Shown: positions 11,413 to 22,199 of the stretch, in pieces
Layout of the letters: every line of letters starts with the position of its first letter
How positions within the stretch are numbered: the stretch's first letter is position 1
Source: Bolinopsis microptera
Taxonomy: Eukaryota; Ctenophora; Tentaculata; Lobata; Bolinopsidae
Length of the DNA: 64,000 bases
NCBI RefSeq assembly: GCF_026151205.1
Contig: NC_087082.1
Coordinates: 14,479,365-14,543,364, forward strand
Reading direction: 5' to 3'
Notes under the pieces: generated by a model
What the model saw: only the letters and a program-made list of their open reading frames with translations
Databases searched by the model: none
What the model was told of the DNA's origin: nothing
Translations under genes and position numbers: made by a program

Positions 11413-12585
11413 AATACCCTCTCTCGTATAGCTCTAGTAGGTATACCCTCTCTCGTATAGCTTTAGTAGGTATACCCTCTCTCGTATAGCTTTAGTAGGT
11501 ATACCCTCTCTCGTATAGCTCTAGTAGGTATACCCTCTCTCGTATAGCTCTAGTGGGTATACCCTCTCTCGTATAGCTCTAGTAGGTATACCCTCTCTCG
11601 TATAGATTTAGTAGGTATACCCTCTCTCGTATAGCTCTAGTAGGTATACCCTCTCTCGTATAGCTCTAGTAGGTATACCCTCTCTAGTAGGTATACCCTC
11701 TCTCGTATAGCTCTAGTAGGTATACCCTCTCTAGTAGGTATACCCTCTCTAGTAGGTATACCCTCTCTAGTAGGTATACCCTCTCTCGTATAGCTCTAGT
11801 AGGTATACTCTCTCTAGTGGGTATACCCTCTCTAGTAGGTATACCCTCTCTAGTAGGTATACCCTCTCTAGTAGGTATACCCTCTCTCGTATAGCTCTAG
11901 TAGGTATACTCTCTCTAGTGGGTATACCCTCTCTAGTAGGTATACCCTCTCTAGTAGGAATACCCTCTCTAGTAGGTATACCCTCTCTCGTATAGCTCTA
12001 GTAGGTATACCCTCTCTAGTAGGTATACCCTCTCTAGTAGGTATACCCTCTCTAGTAGGTATACCCTCTCTAGTAGGTATACCCTCTCTCGTATAGCTCT
12101 AGTAGGTATACTCTCTCTAGTGGGTATACCCTCTCTAGTGGGTATACCCTCTCTAGTGGGTATACCCTCTCTAGTAGGTATACCCTCTCTCGTATAGCTC
12201 TAGTAGGTATACCCTCTCTAGTAGGTATACCCTCTCTCGTATAGCTCTAGTAGGTATACCCTCTCTAGTAGGTATACCCTCTCTCGTATAGCTCTAGTAG
12301 GTATACCCTCTCTAGTAGGTATACCCTCTCTCGTATAGCTCTAGTAGGTATACCCTCTCTAGTAGGTATACCCTCTCTCGTATAGCTCTAGTAGGTATAC
12401 CCTCTCTAGTAGGTATACCCTCTCTAGTGGGTATACCCTCTCTAGTGGGTATACCCTCTCTAGTGGGTATACCCTCTCTAGTAGGTATACCCTCTCTAGT
12501 GGGTATACCCACTCTAGTAGGTATACCCTCTCTAGTAGGTATACCCTCTCTAGTGGGTATACCCTCTCTAGTGGGTATACCCACT
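11413..12585. repeat. 18/29-bp minisatellite, about 1.2 kb
   Basis: A short unit (TAGTAGGTATACCCTCTC, 18 bp) alternates with a longer form (29 bp) carrying an extra CGTATAGCT-type segment. The left end is all long units, the middle is mixed and the right end is mostly short units. The 18-bp unit is a multiple of three, so the minus strand shows a spurious GIPTRE repeat frame, which I do not regard as a gene. Confidence 0.95.
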
Positions 12586-12790
12586 CGTGGTCCTCTATGA
12601 AGTTTACTATACTACCCCTCCCCTGCTGCTACTAGTACTACCCCTCCACTTAAGTGTAATGTCAGCCCCAACCTGGAATATCATTATCTTATTATCATTC
12701 CCGGAGCTATGAGTGTGAATTCTGTGTACACTCAACACTGTGTTTACACTGTGTTTACTCTGTTCGCTCCATGGTCTCTGTAGAACAATT

Positions 12791-13007
12791 ACCATAGTAG
12801 TCTAATATCATTGTAGTGTTTATCATTGTTTTATTATTATTATTGTAGCTTGTTTAGGTACCATAGTAGTCTAATATCATTGTAGTGTTTATCATTGTTT
12901 GATTATTATTATTGTAGCTTGAATAGGTACTATAGTAGTCTACTATCATTGTAGTGATTATCATTGTTTGATTATTATTGTAGCTTGTAGCTTGTATAGG
13001 TACTATC
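12791..13007. repeat. 69-bp tandem repeat, 3 copies
   Basis: Copies start at 12791, 12860 and 12929 and contain TAGTCTAATATCATTGTAGT and a TTATTATTATTG tract. The last copy is slightly shortened and lies about 95 bp upstream of the next exon. Confidence 0.85.
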
Positions 13008-13101
13008 CGAGACTCCATAGTTGTTATTCAGTTGTTGTACTAGTATAATAATTAGAGACCTCATTCTCTCCTGTTTCAAGTTATTTACTTTCTTTCTGTA
13101 G

Positions 13102-13166
13102 TCGAAAACGCTTTGGAGTTAGAAGTTTTATTGTCAACAGTTAATAGAACTATTTATTATTGTTCT
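13102..13166 (+). CDS. Candidate coding exon linking phase 1 to phase 0
   Basis: A strong polypyrimidine acceptor (ACTTTCTTTCTGTAG|) and the donor TCT|GTAAGC bound 65 nt. Entered in phase 1 it reads ENALELEVLLSTVNRTIYY after a split valine codon, and it leaves in phase 0. That is exactly the bridge needed between the exon at 4442 (ends phase 1) and the exon at 15694 (starts phase 0). With the preceding exon it forms a continuous run rich in E, L and K that could be helical. No domain is recognised. Alternative donors a few codons earlier (GAA|GTTTTA, ACA|GTTAAT) are weaker but in the same phase. Confidence 0.5.
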
Positions 13167-13483
13167 GTAAGCTGTTTACTTTGAACTTTGAGGTACCGCG
13201 TTAATAGTTAGTATTTGTTATTAAGTTAAGTTATGTGTGGTTTGCAACTTTGCAATGCCAGCAGCTGTGCTAAACAGTGTAAATATGTATGATAATTAAT
13301 TTTTCTTCAGCACTCCGATAGATTATGCGCATATTTGCAGTAATGCTCATTGCTCATATTATACATTAATCTGGTTAATCTACATGGTGATTGAACAGAA
13401 GTCAGAATCATATATCATCACGTCTCCTCTCTCGTTCAGTTTTTGTGTTTTATTCTCCTTGGTATTCGTATAGGTCACCGAAT

Positions 13484-14485
13484 ACCTATTTTATTAGTCT
13501 TGTTTATTAAACTCTCAGTTTTAACCACTACAGAGATGAAGGTGTACCTGAACTATTTTATTAGTCTTGTTTATTAAACTCTCAGTTTTAACCACTACAG
13601 AGATGAAGGTGTACCTGAACTATTTTATTAGTCTTGTTTATTAAACTCTCAGTTTGAACCACTACAGAGATGAAGGTGTACCTATTTTATTAGTCTTGTT
13701 TATTAAACTCTCAGTTGTAACCACTACAGAGATGAAGGTGTACCTGAACTATTTTATTAGTCTTGTTTATTCTTTTATTAAACTCTCAGTTGTAACCACT
13801 ACAGAGATGAAGGTATACCTGAACTATTTTATTAGTCTTGTTTATTAAACTCTCAGTTGTAACCACTACAGAGATGAAGGTGTACCTGAACTATTTTATT
13901 AGTCTTGTTTATTAAACTCTCAGTTGTAACCACTACAGAGATGAAGGTGTACCTGAACTATTTTATTAGTCTTGTTTATTAAACTCTCAGTTTTAACCAC
14001 TACAGAGATGAAGGTGTACCTGAACTATTTTATTAGTCTTGTTTATTAAACTCTCAGTTGTAACCACTACAGAGATGAAGGTGTACCTGAACTATTTTAT
14101 TAGTCTTGTTTATTAAACTCTCAGTTGTAACCACTACAGAGATGAAGGTGTACCTATTTTATTAGTCTTGTTTATTAAACTCTCAGTTGTAACCACTACA
14201 GAGATGAAGGTGTACCTGAACTATTTTATTAGTCTTGTTTATTAAACTCTCAGTTTTAACCACTACAGAGATGAAGGTGTACCTATTTTATTAGTCTTGT
14301 TTATTAAACTCTCAGTTGTAACCACTACAGAGATGAAGGTGTACCTGAACTATTTTATTAGTCTTGTTTATTAAACTCTCAGTTTTAACCACTACAGAGA
14401 TGAAGGTGTACCTGAACTATTTTATTAGTCTTGTTTATTAAAGTCTCAGTTTTAACCACTACAGAGATGAAGGTGTACCTGAACT
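13484..14485. repeat. 67-bp minisatellite, about 15 copies
   Basis: The unit contains TTTTATTAGTCTTGTTTATT and AACCACTACAGAGATGAAGG. Most copies are 67 bp. A 61-bp variant lacks GAACTA, and one copy has an internal insertion near 13765. It lies in the intron between 13166 and 15694. Confidence 0.96.
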
Positions 14486-14633
14486 GCTGCTCCAAAGCTG
14501 CTTTATCTCCGGGCTCCCGCCGTCGTAGGGAGCCCACATTCCAAAAGGTTTGGGTTATAAGGTTGCTTTTTATTTAATAATTGTAATAGGATTTAAAGTT
14601 CTTGTGGTAAATAAGAAGTATTGGTCCTGCAGG

Positions 14634-15103
14634 CAACATGGCTGCCCTTGCCTGGTTGCCCTTGCAACATGGCTGCCCTTGCCTGGTTGCCCTGGCAACA
14701 TGGCTGCCCTTGCCTGGTTGCCCAGGCAACATGGCTGCCCTTGCCTGGTTGCCCAGGCAACATGGCTGCCCTTGCCTGGTTGCCCAGGCAACATGGCTGC
14801 CCTTGCCTGGTTGCCCTTGCAACATGGCTGCCCTTGCCTGGTTGCCCAGGCAACATGGCTGCCCTTGCCTGGTTGCCCAGGCAACATGGCTGCCCTTGCC
14901 TGGTTGCCCTTGCAACATGGCTGCCCTTGCCTGGTTGCCCAGGCAACATGGCTGCCCTTGCCTGGTTGCCCTTGCAACATGGCTGCCCTTGCCTGGTTGC
15001 CCTGGCAACATGGCTGCCCTTGCCTGGCTGCCCTGGCAACATGGCTGCCCTTGCCTGGTTGCCCTTGCAACATGGCTGCCCTTGCCTGGTTGCCCTGGCA
15101 ACA
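14634..15103. repeat. 31-bp GC-rich minisatellite, about 15 copies
   Basis: The unit CAACATGGCTGCCCTTGCCT plus GGTTGCCCWTG repeats every 31 bp. Since 31 is not a multiple of three and the unit lacks stop codons in most frames, long open frames appear in several frames on both strands. These are artefacts of the array, not genes. It is much richer in GC than its surroundings. Confidence 0.96.
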
Positions 15104-15420
15104 GCAACAAACCCGTGCCTGGTTTTGGATTTTAGCCGTTTGTGTGCTGATGTCGCAATTTAATTCTTAATCAAAAGCACGCAGTGGAAATATAATTATA
15201 AGCAAAAACCAATACAATAAACTCGCAAGCAGACTACTCTGAAAGTTCGCCGCGGGTTAGTCAACACTACTATATAACAAATAATTTGAGCATGAATAAG
15301 AAGTTGTTACTTTGAAACGTCGTTTATCCTAACAGTGCAGTATCATTTGTCGCAAGAAATCAGAATATTCAGAAACTATTTGGAACTCCCAAAAACTGTC
15401 TACTACTCTAAAAGTTCGCC

Positions 15421-15440
15421 GCGGGTTAGGGTTAGGGTTA
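15421..15440. repeat. Short interstitial TTAGGG run beside a duplicated 27-bp segment
   Basis: GGGTTAGGGTTAGGGTTATG holds two to three telomere-type units. It is directly preceded by a segment containing AAAAGTTCGCCGCGGGTTAG, which also occurs at 15232-15258 without the telomeric extension. Confidence 0.6.
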
Positions 15441-15477
15441 TGGTTTATGTAAGGTTAAGGCTGCAGTGTGGTTCTAA

Positions 15478-15640
15478 TGTTGATCAAACGTTAAATCAAT
15501 CAAACGTTAACTCAGATGTTGACTCGAATGTTAACTCGAATATTGACTCAAACGTTAACTAAGATGTTAACTCAAATTCTAACTCTAATGTTAACTCGAA
15601 TGTTAACTCAAAATGTTGACCCAAACTCTAAATCGAATTC
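15478..15640. repeat. Degenerate 12-bp repeat (ATGTTAACTCGA)
   Basis: Roughly a dozen diverged copies of a 12-bp motif with GTTAACTC or GTTGACTC cores. An open frame through it reads as repeated SNVN residues and has no exon signals. Confidence 0.75.
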
Positions 15641-15693
15641 TACCTCTACCATATAAACTAAAACTGAAATGCCAACTCAGCACCTAATTTCAG

Positions 15694-15792
15694 CTGCTGA
15701 ACGATAATGAGACACACAGTTCAATAAATGTGGAGAAAGATGGCGATGACAAAGATAACAACCAACAAGAGAACCTACTACTCCCTGATGAG
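15694..15792 (+). CDS. Internal coding exon, acidic/Asn-rich
   Basis: The acceptor CACCTAATTTCAG| is clear. The donor GAG|GTTCTG is weaker. The 33 codons (phase 0 in and out) read LLNDNETHSSINVEKDGDDK and end NQQENLLLPDE, strongly hydrophilic and acidic. The next exon starts only 140 bp downstream in the same phase and continues VPLTDEDEER, giving a smooth acidic run across the junction. No domain is recognised, and the segment is probably disordered. Confidence 0.6.
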
Positions 15793-15932
15793 GTTCTGTT
15801 AAAATGATAAAATGTAACTTAAAATTCTGCTTATCTACTTATCTGAACCATATCTACTGATTGATTTGTACTGGCAGAATATCGTCTGTTGGATGCAACA
15901 TAGTTACCATGGTTCTTGACACAGATTTGCAG

Positions 15933-16007
15933 GTACCGTTAACTGACGAGGATGAAGAGAGAGCTCAAAAAACTGTCAACCTTCTTAATCAGAGAGCTGG
16001 TTTTATG
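15933..16007 (+). CDS. Internal coding exon, 25 codons
   Basis: The acceptor ACAGATTTGCAG| is followed by VPLTDEDEERAQKTVNLLNQ and then RAGFM, ending at the donor ATG|GTTTGT. Phase 0 is the only phase without an immediate stop, and it matches both neighbours. Intron lengths here are short (140 bp before, 1.17 kb after). The acidic start and helical middle contain no recognised motif. Confidence 0.6.
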
Positions 16008-17177
16008 GTTTGTACTGCCTAATTATTTTCGTAAATTTCGGGAATAGAATTCGGGGGGTTAGGTAAATTTAGAATTTCTTTGTTTTTTGACGATTTTGTT
16101 CTACTTTATTTTTTATGATTAGCCAAATGACTCGAATACAATAAATCAGCTGTATACTCGTTTAACTTTAACTGTGAATAATGAAAAATATAATTATCTG
16201 AGGCCGGTCAATTCATTTCGGTGCTCAATATTACACTCTCATACACCAGAAAAATCTAACGGACTTAGGGCGGTCATTAAATGGACGGATATTATATTAA
16301 TCATGAGCGGACATAATAAAGGAGCGGACATAATAATGGACGCTATGTTACATCCAAACAAACTGTCCAAAAAGATGATTTTGAACCAAACCAACGAAGT
16401 TTAACGTAGGTCGGCTAATGCTATATTAGTATATTGACAAACATAATACCGAGGAACTTGGCTAAACAAGGAAGTAGGTGATGGAAAACTGGCATTTTTC
16501 CCACCTCCAAATTAGTTTAACTGGCATTTTTTCCACTTCGGGTCAGACCCCAACAAAGAAAAATTCACGGCACTCTAAGTCTACGAAGACTGTTTACAAA
16601 TAACAATTTCGAGCAATTTCGGTAATTACAAAATTAAATTGTAAGTAATATGATCAATTGTAGGATCATCACATACAAAATCTAATGTAACGTATCTAGC
16701 TAAAGCTTTTCGTACATACCATAACCTTATCTGACGTTTTATACCTCGTTTAGTTGCCGTAAACATCCGTATTTTCACGTATTATTTTAAAAACAACCGT
16801 TTTTGGCATATCATTATGTTGTTGAAATACTGGAACCTAGTTACTATTATGGTTAGACTCTTTAAAGTTAGAAACACTATTTGATTATTGAACAGACTTT
16901 AGTATTATTAAAACTAATTAATTATTGAACAGTTAAACTTGCCACCATGTTACAACTGCCATTATACTAAAACAAAGTGCTTATCACCATATTGTCTGAC
17001 TTATAATAGTTAACCAATACTTGTAACTTGCAGGTTCCTCCTGTTGCTGACTAATAGTTAACCAATACTTGTAACTTGCAGGTTCCTCCTGTTGCTGACT
17101 AATAGTTAACCAATACTTGTAACTTGCAGGTTCCTCCTGTTGCTGACTAATAGTTAACCAATACTTGTAACTTGCAG
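16008..17177. other. Intron with no supported exon
   Basis: One 76-codon open frame (16174-16404) lies here, but it has no flanking splice signals and no family resemblance. The right end is taken up by the four-copy acceptor repeat at 17004-17195. Confidence 0.5.
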
Positions 17178-17195
17178 GTTCCTCCTGTTGCTGAT
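17004..17195 (+). repeat. 48-bp repeat duplicating an intron/exon junction, 4 copies
   Basis: Each copy contains AATACTTGTAACTTGCAG| followed by the first bases of the downstream exon (GTTCCTCCTGTTGCTGA). Only the last copy continues into open coding sequence. The three upstream copies hit TAATAG right after the codons VPPVAD. The repeat thus provides four equivalent 3' splice sites, of which only the last gives a continuing frame. Confidence 0.9.
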
Positions 17196-17282
17196 GTTCC
17201 TGAGACTCAACCCACGACTATAATACAGAAGACCCCTCAGCTTTCTGACAAGCCATTTAGGAAAAGCATCCGATTTAAACTG
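17178..17282 (+). CDS. Internal coding exon, Pro/Thr-rich then basic
   Basis: The acceptor is AACTTGCAG| and the donor is CTG|GTAGGT, giving 35 codons in phase 0 on both sides. It reads VPPVADVPETQPTTIIQK and ends KPFRKSIRFKL. The first part is proline/threonine-rich and the end is basic with alternating hydrophobics, possibly an amphipathic membrane- or partner-binding stretch. The first six codons lie inside the 48-bp repeat, so the exon start itself has been tandemly copied. Confidence 0.65.
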
Positions 17283-17532
17283 GTAGGTTCTATTGCATAT
17301 CCTAGTCATCCAGTACTTAGTTAGGAATAAGTAAGGAACTTAGTTATACAGTTAGTTAGGAAGGAGAAGCGATGTTAGAAACATTTCCTCCGGGCAAGTG
17401 ACACTGTTTCCTTTTAATAAAAAATAAAATAATCAGTCGTTTCCTAAGTCGAACTCAAGATATTGTTCATCTCTGTTTAATATACAGTAGAACTTGTTGA
17501 TTGTGAATACTGAACATTGTCTCTCTGTCCAG

Positions 17533-17589
17533 GCACCCAAAGAAGAGGACACAGAGAAAACAGGAGACAACAAACCGCTCGTTCGTAAG
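17533..17589 (+). CDS. 19-codon coding exon, charged
   Basis: The acceptor CTCTCTGTCCAG| and the consensus donor AAG|GTAAGT frame APKEEDTEKTGDNKPLVRK in phase 0 on both sides. Both splice sites are strong. The composition matches its neighbours: charged, with no hydrophobic core. Only 250 bp separate it from the previous exon. Confidence 0.65.
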
Positions 17590-17865
17590 GTAAGTGACAG
17601 GGGTCTAGAAAGGGGGGGGCAACCCTGGTTATAAGTGACATTACAAGCGAAATCCGTTCTTCTGGGTTATAGCAGATAGGGCGATGACGAAATTGATCCC
17701 CAGTAATATTTAAAGGTTCAACAACTCTCACCCTAATAAATTTCACCCTAATTTCACCCTAATTTCACTCCACTTCTCACAATCACTCTCTTTTATCCTG
17801 ATACCTTGGAATGTTGTCATCAGTGGAGCTGGAAACAATACTCTGAGCCCGCCTAGGGTCATGGT

Positions 17866-18105
17866 AAGCGCGCCTGAGAAACAACATTATCATTACAACT
17901 CCACTTTTGACCTATTTGGCGGCCACTTATTAATTTCATAATTGCACTGGTTTTTTGTAGGTTTTTTTCAGGGAGTGCGATTACAAAACTAATTGCACTG
18001 TTTTGAGAGTGACCGAAAACTTATTAGGTACGATTACTAAACTAATTGCACTGATTCTCTGAAAGATGCTGTAAAGCGCGCGTGAGAAACAACATTATCA
18101 TTACA
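17866..18105. mobile_element. MITE-like element, GTGCGATTAC family, bounded by a direct repeat
   Basis: The segment from about 17893 has CCTATTTGGCGGCCACTTAT, then TTTTTTTCAGGGAGTGCGAT. The reverse complement of 62773-62890 shows the same order of motifs (CCTATTTGACGGCCACTTAT and TTTTTTTCAGGGAGTGCGAT). A direct repeat containing GAGAAACAACATTATCATTA lies at 17866-17897 and 18074-18105, flanking the element. A shorter relative lies at 62211. It has no coding capacity. Confidence 0.65.
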
Positions 18106-18365
18106 ATAGCTTGGAGGAATGACAACACCACCATTCTAATATTATGCTGCATCTTTATTCTTTATGAGTGAAGGATATTCTTCATTAAGACCAATTATTA
18201 GATTATATCAAAGTTTGATAGATACCATGAAAACTAGTCTTGTGACTGACTAAACTTGTGACGGAACAATAATGATTGTCAGTTACGTCAGCAAGATATT
18301 CATTGTTCAATGACACGTGATATCTTGTGGGACACACGTGCTATCTTGAAATACACGAACAAACC

Positions 18366-18555
18366 ATGATTGGTAACCGTGATTGGTAACCATGATTGGT
18401 AACCGTGCTGAATAACAAAGGTAACCAGGTAACCAGGTAACCAGGTAACCAGGTAACCAGGTAACCAGGTAACCAGGTAACCAGGTAACCAGGTAACCAG
18501 GTAACCAGGTAACCAGATAACCAGATAACCAGGTAACCGTGCTGAATAACAAAGA
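18366..18555. repeat. 8-bp GGTAACCA array with duplicated flanks
   Basis: About fifteen copies of GGTAACCA lie between two copies of GTAACCGTGCTGAATAACAA (18400s and 18534). The left flank holds GGTAACCATGATT repeats. GGTAACC is itself palindromic, so the array can fold on itself. Confidence 0.9.
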
Positions 18556-19134
18556 CAACTCATTTCTGACTACCGTAGAATTGAGTCAGTCAATAAATTA
18601 CAGTCAACGTCTTTCACCATACCAAATACCGACGTATTCAATGATTTTGTATGGACCTAATCTTTGTGTCCGGTAAATAATCGACCTTCTATAGTTTCTG
18701 CACCAAAGTCGATTTATAAATTGTTTATTTGATTAGCTACTTGGTTTGACTCGACTGGTAGCTTTGTTAACCTGTGGAGCAACCTTGCCTTGTCACTATT
18801 TCTGTATACTTTACGGCATACGCTATATTATATATTATATCTACACCAACCACAAAATTCAATTACCTTGGTGGAATGTCGTCGCCCTGCGCAGTTTAGC
18901 ATTTAATCCATTATTTTTGATTTGACGGTTATGTCTTAAATTGCTGGTGCTTTATTGAAATGTTATTGTCATTAGATTTCAAGCTTTCATTCCAGCTCTG
19001 TATTCTTCGTATTTATTTTATTAGTAAGATTAATAATAATTTGGTTGTGTAAATACTAGTAGGGTTCCGGTTTTCATTATTTAGCCCTCGTTTTTTTAAA
19101 TCACCATCATTGGTTTTGGTGCTTTGTCCGGGGT

Positions 19135-19616
19135 ATTAAACAGTAAAACAGCATCTACCTCGCCTATAATCGCAACACCCCACTCTCTGTGCAAACAGTA
19201 AAACGGCATCTACCTCGCCTATAATCGCAACGCCCCGCACTCTGTGCAAACAGTAAAACGGCATCTACCTCGCCTATAATCGCAACGCCCCGCACTCTGT
19301 GCAAACAGTAAAACGGCATCTACCTCGCCTATAATCGCAACACCCCAGTCTCTGTGCAAACAGTAAAACGGCATCTACCTCGCCTATAATCGCAACGCCC
19401 CGCACTCTGTGCAAACAGTAAAACGGCATCTACCTCGCCTATAATCGCAACACCCCACTCTCTGTGCAAACAGTAAAACGGCATCTACCTCGCCTATAAT
19501 CGCAACACCCCACTCTCTGTGCAAACAGTAAAACGGCATCTACCTCGCCTATAATCGCAACACCCCACTCTCTGTGCAAACAGTAAAACGGCATCTACCT
19601 CGCCTATAATCGCAAC
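19135..19616. repeat. 55-bp minisatellite, left part (about 9 copies)
   Basis: The unit contains AACAGTAAAACGGCATCTAC and CTCGCCTATAATCGCAAC. Spacing is 55 bp. It continues after the inserted element at 20158-20280 with two or three more copies. Confidence 0.95.
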
Positions 19617-20149
19617 CTAAGATGGCAAGTACGTACGGTACAGGGCTTTAAGTACGTACGGTACAGCTACTTTTAAAGGTACGTACCGTACAGGCACTGT
19701 AAGGTACAATTTTTTTTCAAAATTTCAGAATCAACTTCAGTGAATTACTTGCAATTTTTGATTAGTATTATCATCATAATTTTTGTACCGGATCGCTCTT
19801 AACCGGTACTACACTACTAGTACTACTACTTGTAATTATCGTTAAACTCAAAGCTTCATCCTTTTGTTGCAGTTTACGAACACCAGCTTTTCAGCTAGCT
19901 CAGGTCGCAAACTTAATCTACGCTTGTCCATAATATACTCGTAATCTCTAGAATTGGTCTCACAAATTGACGAAGAACTTAAAACACTGAATACTATTTG
20001 GGCCAACTGTTTAAGCAGAAAAAGTTTTCCTCCAAAATATTTCCAGTATATTGACGGATTAATAAGCTTTGTACCTTTCAGCCTACTTTATTAAGTACGT
20101 ACCGTACAACTAATTTAAAGGTACGTACCGTACGTACTTGCCATCTTAG
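19617..20149. mobile_element. Non-autonomous DNA transposon (hAT-like MITE), 533 bp
   Basis: Perfect 25-bp terminal inverted repeats begin CTAAGATGGCAAGTACGTAC and end GTACGTACTTGCCATCTTAG. The element is flanked on both sides by ATCGCAAC, an 8-bp target duplication that is also part of the host minisatellite unit. Subterminal copies of AAAGGTACGTACCGTAC occur near both ends. An 8-bp duplication is typical of hAT (and P) superfamily transposases. There is no transposase frame inside, so it would have moved in trans. Confidence 0.85.
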
Positions 20150-20280
20150 ATCGCAACACTCTCTGTGCAAACAGTAAAACGGCATCTACCTCGCCTATAA
20201 TCGAAACACCCCACTCTCTGTGCAAACATTAAAACGGCATCTACCTCGCCTATAATCGCAACACCCCACTCTCTGTGCAA
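20150..20280. repeat. 55-bp minisatellite, right part
   Basis: The array resumes directly after the element's target duplication, with slightly diverged copies (AATCGAAAC, AACATTAAAA variants). It belongs to the array at 19135. Confidence 0.9.
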
Positions 20281-21137
20281 TTAAATATTTCTGATGTTAG
20301 TGGCACATGTACAATTTGAATATTTGTTTACTGACAAGTTGTTTGTAAAATACTACGTTATCCTAGTATTTTATTTTTCCTGATGTAAAGTAACGTATTT
20401 AAGCGGGTATCCCTTATCTCGTTTTTGATAAAATGTGAGCAAAGTCAATCCAGTCCCCTGAGCTAGGCCCCTACATTAGTATAAGCCCCTCGGTCCTGAA
20501 GGAGGCTAATCCCCACATGAATTACTAAGGTTCTTAAACTCTTAGCAGCCTGGTGCAGGCTCAGGGTAGGTTAAAACATTTCCTTGCCAGACTATGCGTC
20601 CCCCTATGACCGTTAGTGCCCCCAAAATAACTCCACACCAACCACCAACGTTGCCATCACATAATTAATAGTCAGATAATCTGATAATCAGATTGCTTGA
20701 CAATATCATAATAGTAAGCAAGTACAATGATATAACGGCCGTGTTTATAGGTAAGCTACCAGAGCACGCCTATAGTATACAGTGGGACCCTGCACTCTAT
20801 CTCTCCTATATTAGTGTTATCTGTACTCTGTAGGGTTTCCCCCAAATATTGGTGCTAATGAGATAATACAGATGACATTTCTAGCAGAACAGTGTAGTGT
20901 TCCCGACCATGTGAAACACTAAACCGGACCTATTATCGTACTAATTAGTTCTTGAAATTCTCTTTTTGATCAGATCACTGCCTCCTTCGTTTGGTTTTAG
21001 TCAGGGTGCAAATCCAGGCACCAGTGTTCAGTAGTTATGGGGTGTATATAATATGCATATACCCCCAAACATTCCGATTTTCGACCCATATACCCTCCAA
21101 CAGAACTGAGCTCCTCCCATCCCCAAAACTTCTAAAG

Positions 21138-21312
21138 TTTCGTGAAATTTCTCAAGATTTTCAAGTTTCGTGAAATTTCCCAAGATTCTAAAGTTTTGTG
21201 AAATTTTCGGAGATTCTAAAGATTTCCCAAGATTTAAAAGTTTCGTGAAATTTCCCAAGATTCTAAGTTTTGTGAAATTTTCGGAGATTCTAAAGATTTC
21301 CCAAGATTTCAG
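21138..21312. repeat. Degenerate repeat, GTGAAATTTCCCAAGATTCT units
   Basis: Six or so diverged copies of a 26-33-bp motif with TTTCGTGAAATTTCCCAAGA. Open frames on both strands through it look periodic (NFTKL-type residues) and are not supported as genes. Confidence 0.8.
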
Positions 21313-21872
21313 AGAGCACATGACAAAGCAATGAGCAAAGCCACACAATAGTGTGACACACTTACAAGCCGTGTCACACTATTGATCAACTTTAGAGTGC
21401 ATTTGCTCTATACGTATGTGAATTATAATAGTCATATATTATACTCTTGACAGTCGTCCCGAACAGTGCAACTATTGCTTAACGGATTTGGCACCATGTT
21501 CAGTTATTAGAACTGCACCCAGGTCAACAGTAATAACTTATTCAATATTAATACTTCATTTGTATGATACGTCATTATTGTTGTGAAATAGCTTTGTGAA
21601 TCATTGCAGTGAGAATTTGACAACCTTCGTTTGCCCTGAAATTGTTGTTTAATTTAAAATTATGCCCCTAAAATTGCCAAATTTGACCAATCATACTGCC
21701 AATGGGCAAGCTGGATTTGCAACGCTGATTTCAACGGTCAGATTAAACCATAATCTTACGGACTTTGATTCCGCTCGGAAACCACGAAAATGTGTTACTT
21801 TACCCGTACTATAAGTAATAACTAATAAGCAAGGTTTTGTTTTATTGCTCACTTCGCTTGTTACCAGTGTAG

Positions 21873-22100
21873 CTGAGCCCGGTGATGACCTACCTCTCCG
21901 CCCTGGAAGAAGAGGAGATACTAGAAGAAGAAGAAGAGGATGACCCCCACCAGCTGACATGGCCTGAAGTCAGATCAGTGGTAGTGCCTGTGGAAACCGA
22001 CTTCCGGGTCCGAACCTTCTTCAGGAACAAGACAAATGAAGGGAGGGGGCTAGGCAAAGGGCCAGCCACGAAGTGGGCTTTCAACTCCGGCTCTATCAGG
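21873..22100 (+). CDS. Internal coding exon, acidic run then basic/aromatic segment (76 codons)
   Basis: The acceptor TTACCAGTGTAG| and the consensus donor CAGG|GTGAGT give 76 codons in phase 0 on both sides. It reads LSPVMTYLSALEEEEILEEE with a further acidic run, then HQLTWPEVRSVVVPVETDF and RVRTFFRNKTNEG, and ends ATKWAFNSGSIR. This is the most protein-like of the upstream exons: a glutamate-rich helix followed by a segment with alternating hydrophobics that could be folded. I do not recognise a family. The end of the exon with its donor is repeated downstream (22080-22199). Confidence 0.7.
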
Positions 22101-22199
22101 GTGAGTAAAAGGGGCCATGAAGTACTGGGACTTCAACTCGGGCTCTATCAGGGTGAGTAAAAGGGGCCATGAAGTACTGGGACTTCAACTCAGGCTCCA
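22080..22199 (+). repeat. 52-bp repeat duplicating an exon/intron junction
   Basis: The last 21 bases of the exon, the donor (CTATCAGG|GTGAGT) and the first 25 intron bases are followed by one full copy and one partial copy at 52-bp spacing (22132, 22184). The second copy keeps a perfect donor. The third has lost it. Confidence 0.9.

Larger units (their letters stand above)
4478..13101. other. Long intron dominated by repeats
   Basis: About 8.6 kb hold several tandem arrays: 6147-6239, 6897-7038, 7284-7533, 7676-7735, 7868-10853, 11413-12585 and 12791-13007. A possible extra exon with a TQT motif at 5911 is listed among the findings. The stretch 6470-6740 is rich in CTCCGGAGA-type palindromic segments. 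The rest shows nothing I can assign. Confidence 0.5.
17590..21872. other. Intron with MITEs and arrays
   Basis: About 4.3 kb hold an inverted-repeat element (17866-18105), a GGTAACCA array (18366-18555), a 55-bp satellite interrupted by a hAT-like MITE (19135-20280) and a degenerate repeat (21138-21312). No exon is supported, although several short frames exist. Confidence 0.5.

Noticed and set aside
12312..12584. Minus-strand GIPTRE repeat frame
   Set aside because: The 18-bp satellite unit is a multiple of three, so periodic frames are expected.
14570..15170. Long overlapping open frames on both strands (CPCLVALATWLPL and GKGSHVARATRQGQP types)
   Set aside because: They are produced by the stop-free 31-bp minisatellite. 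Several frames are open at once and none has splice sites or start context.
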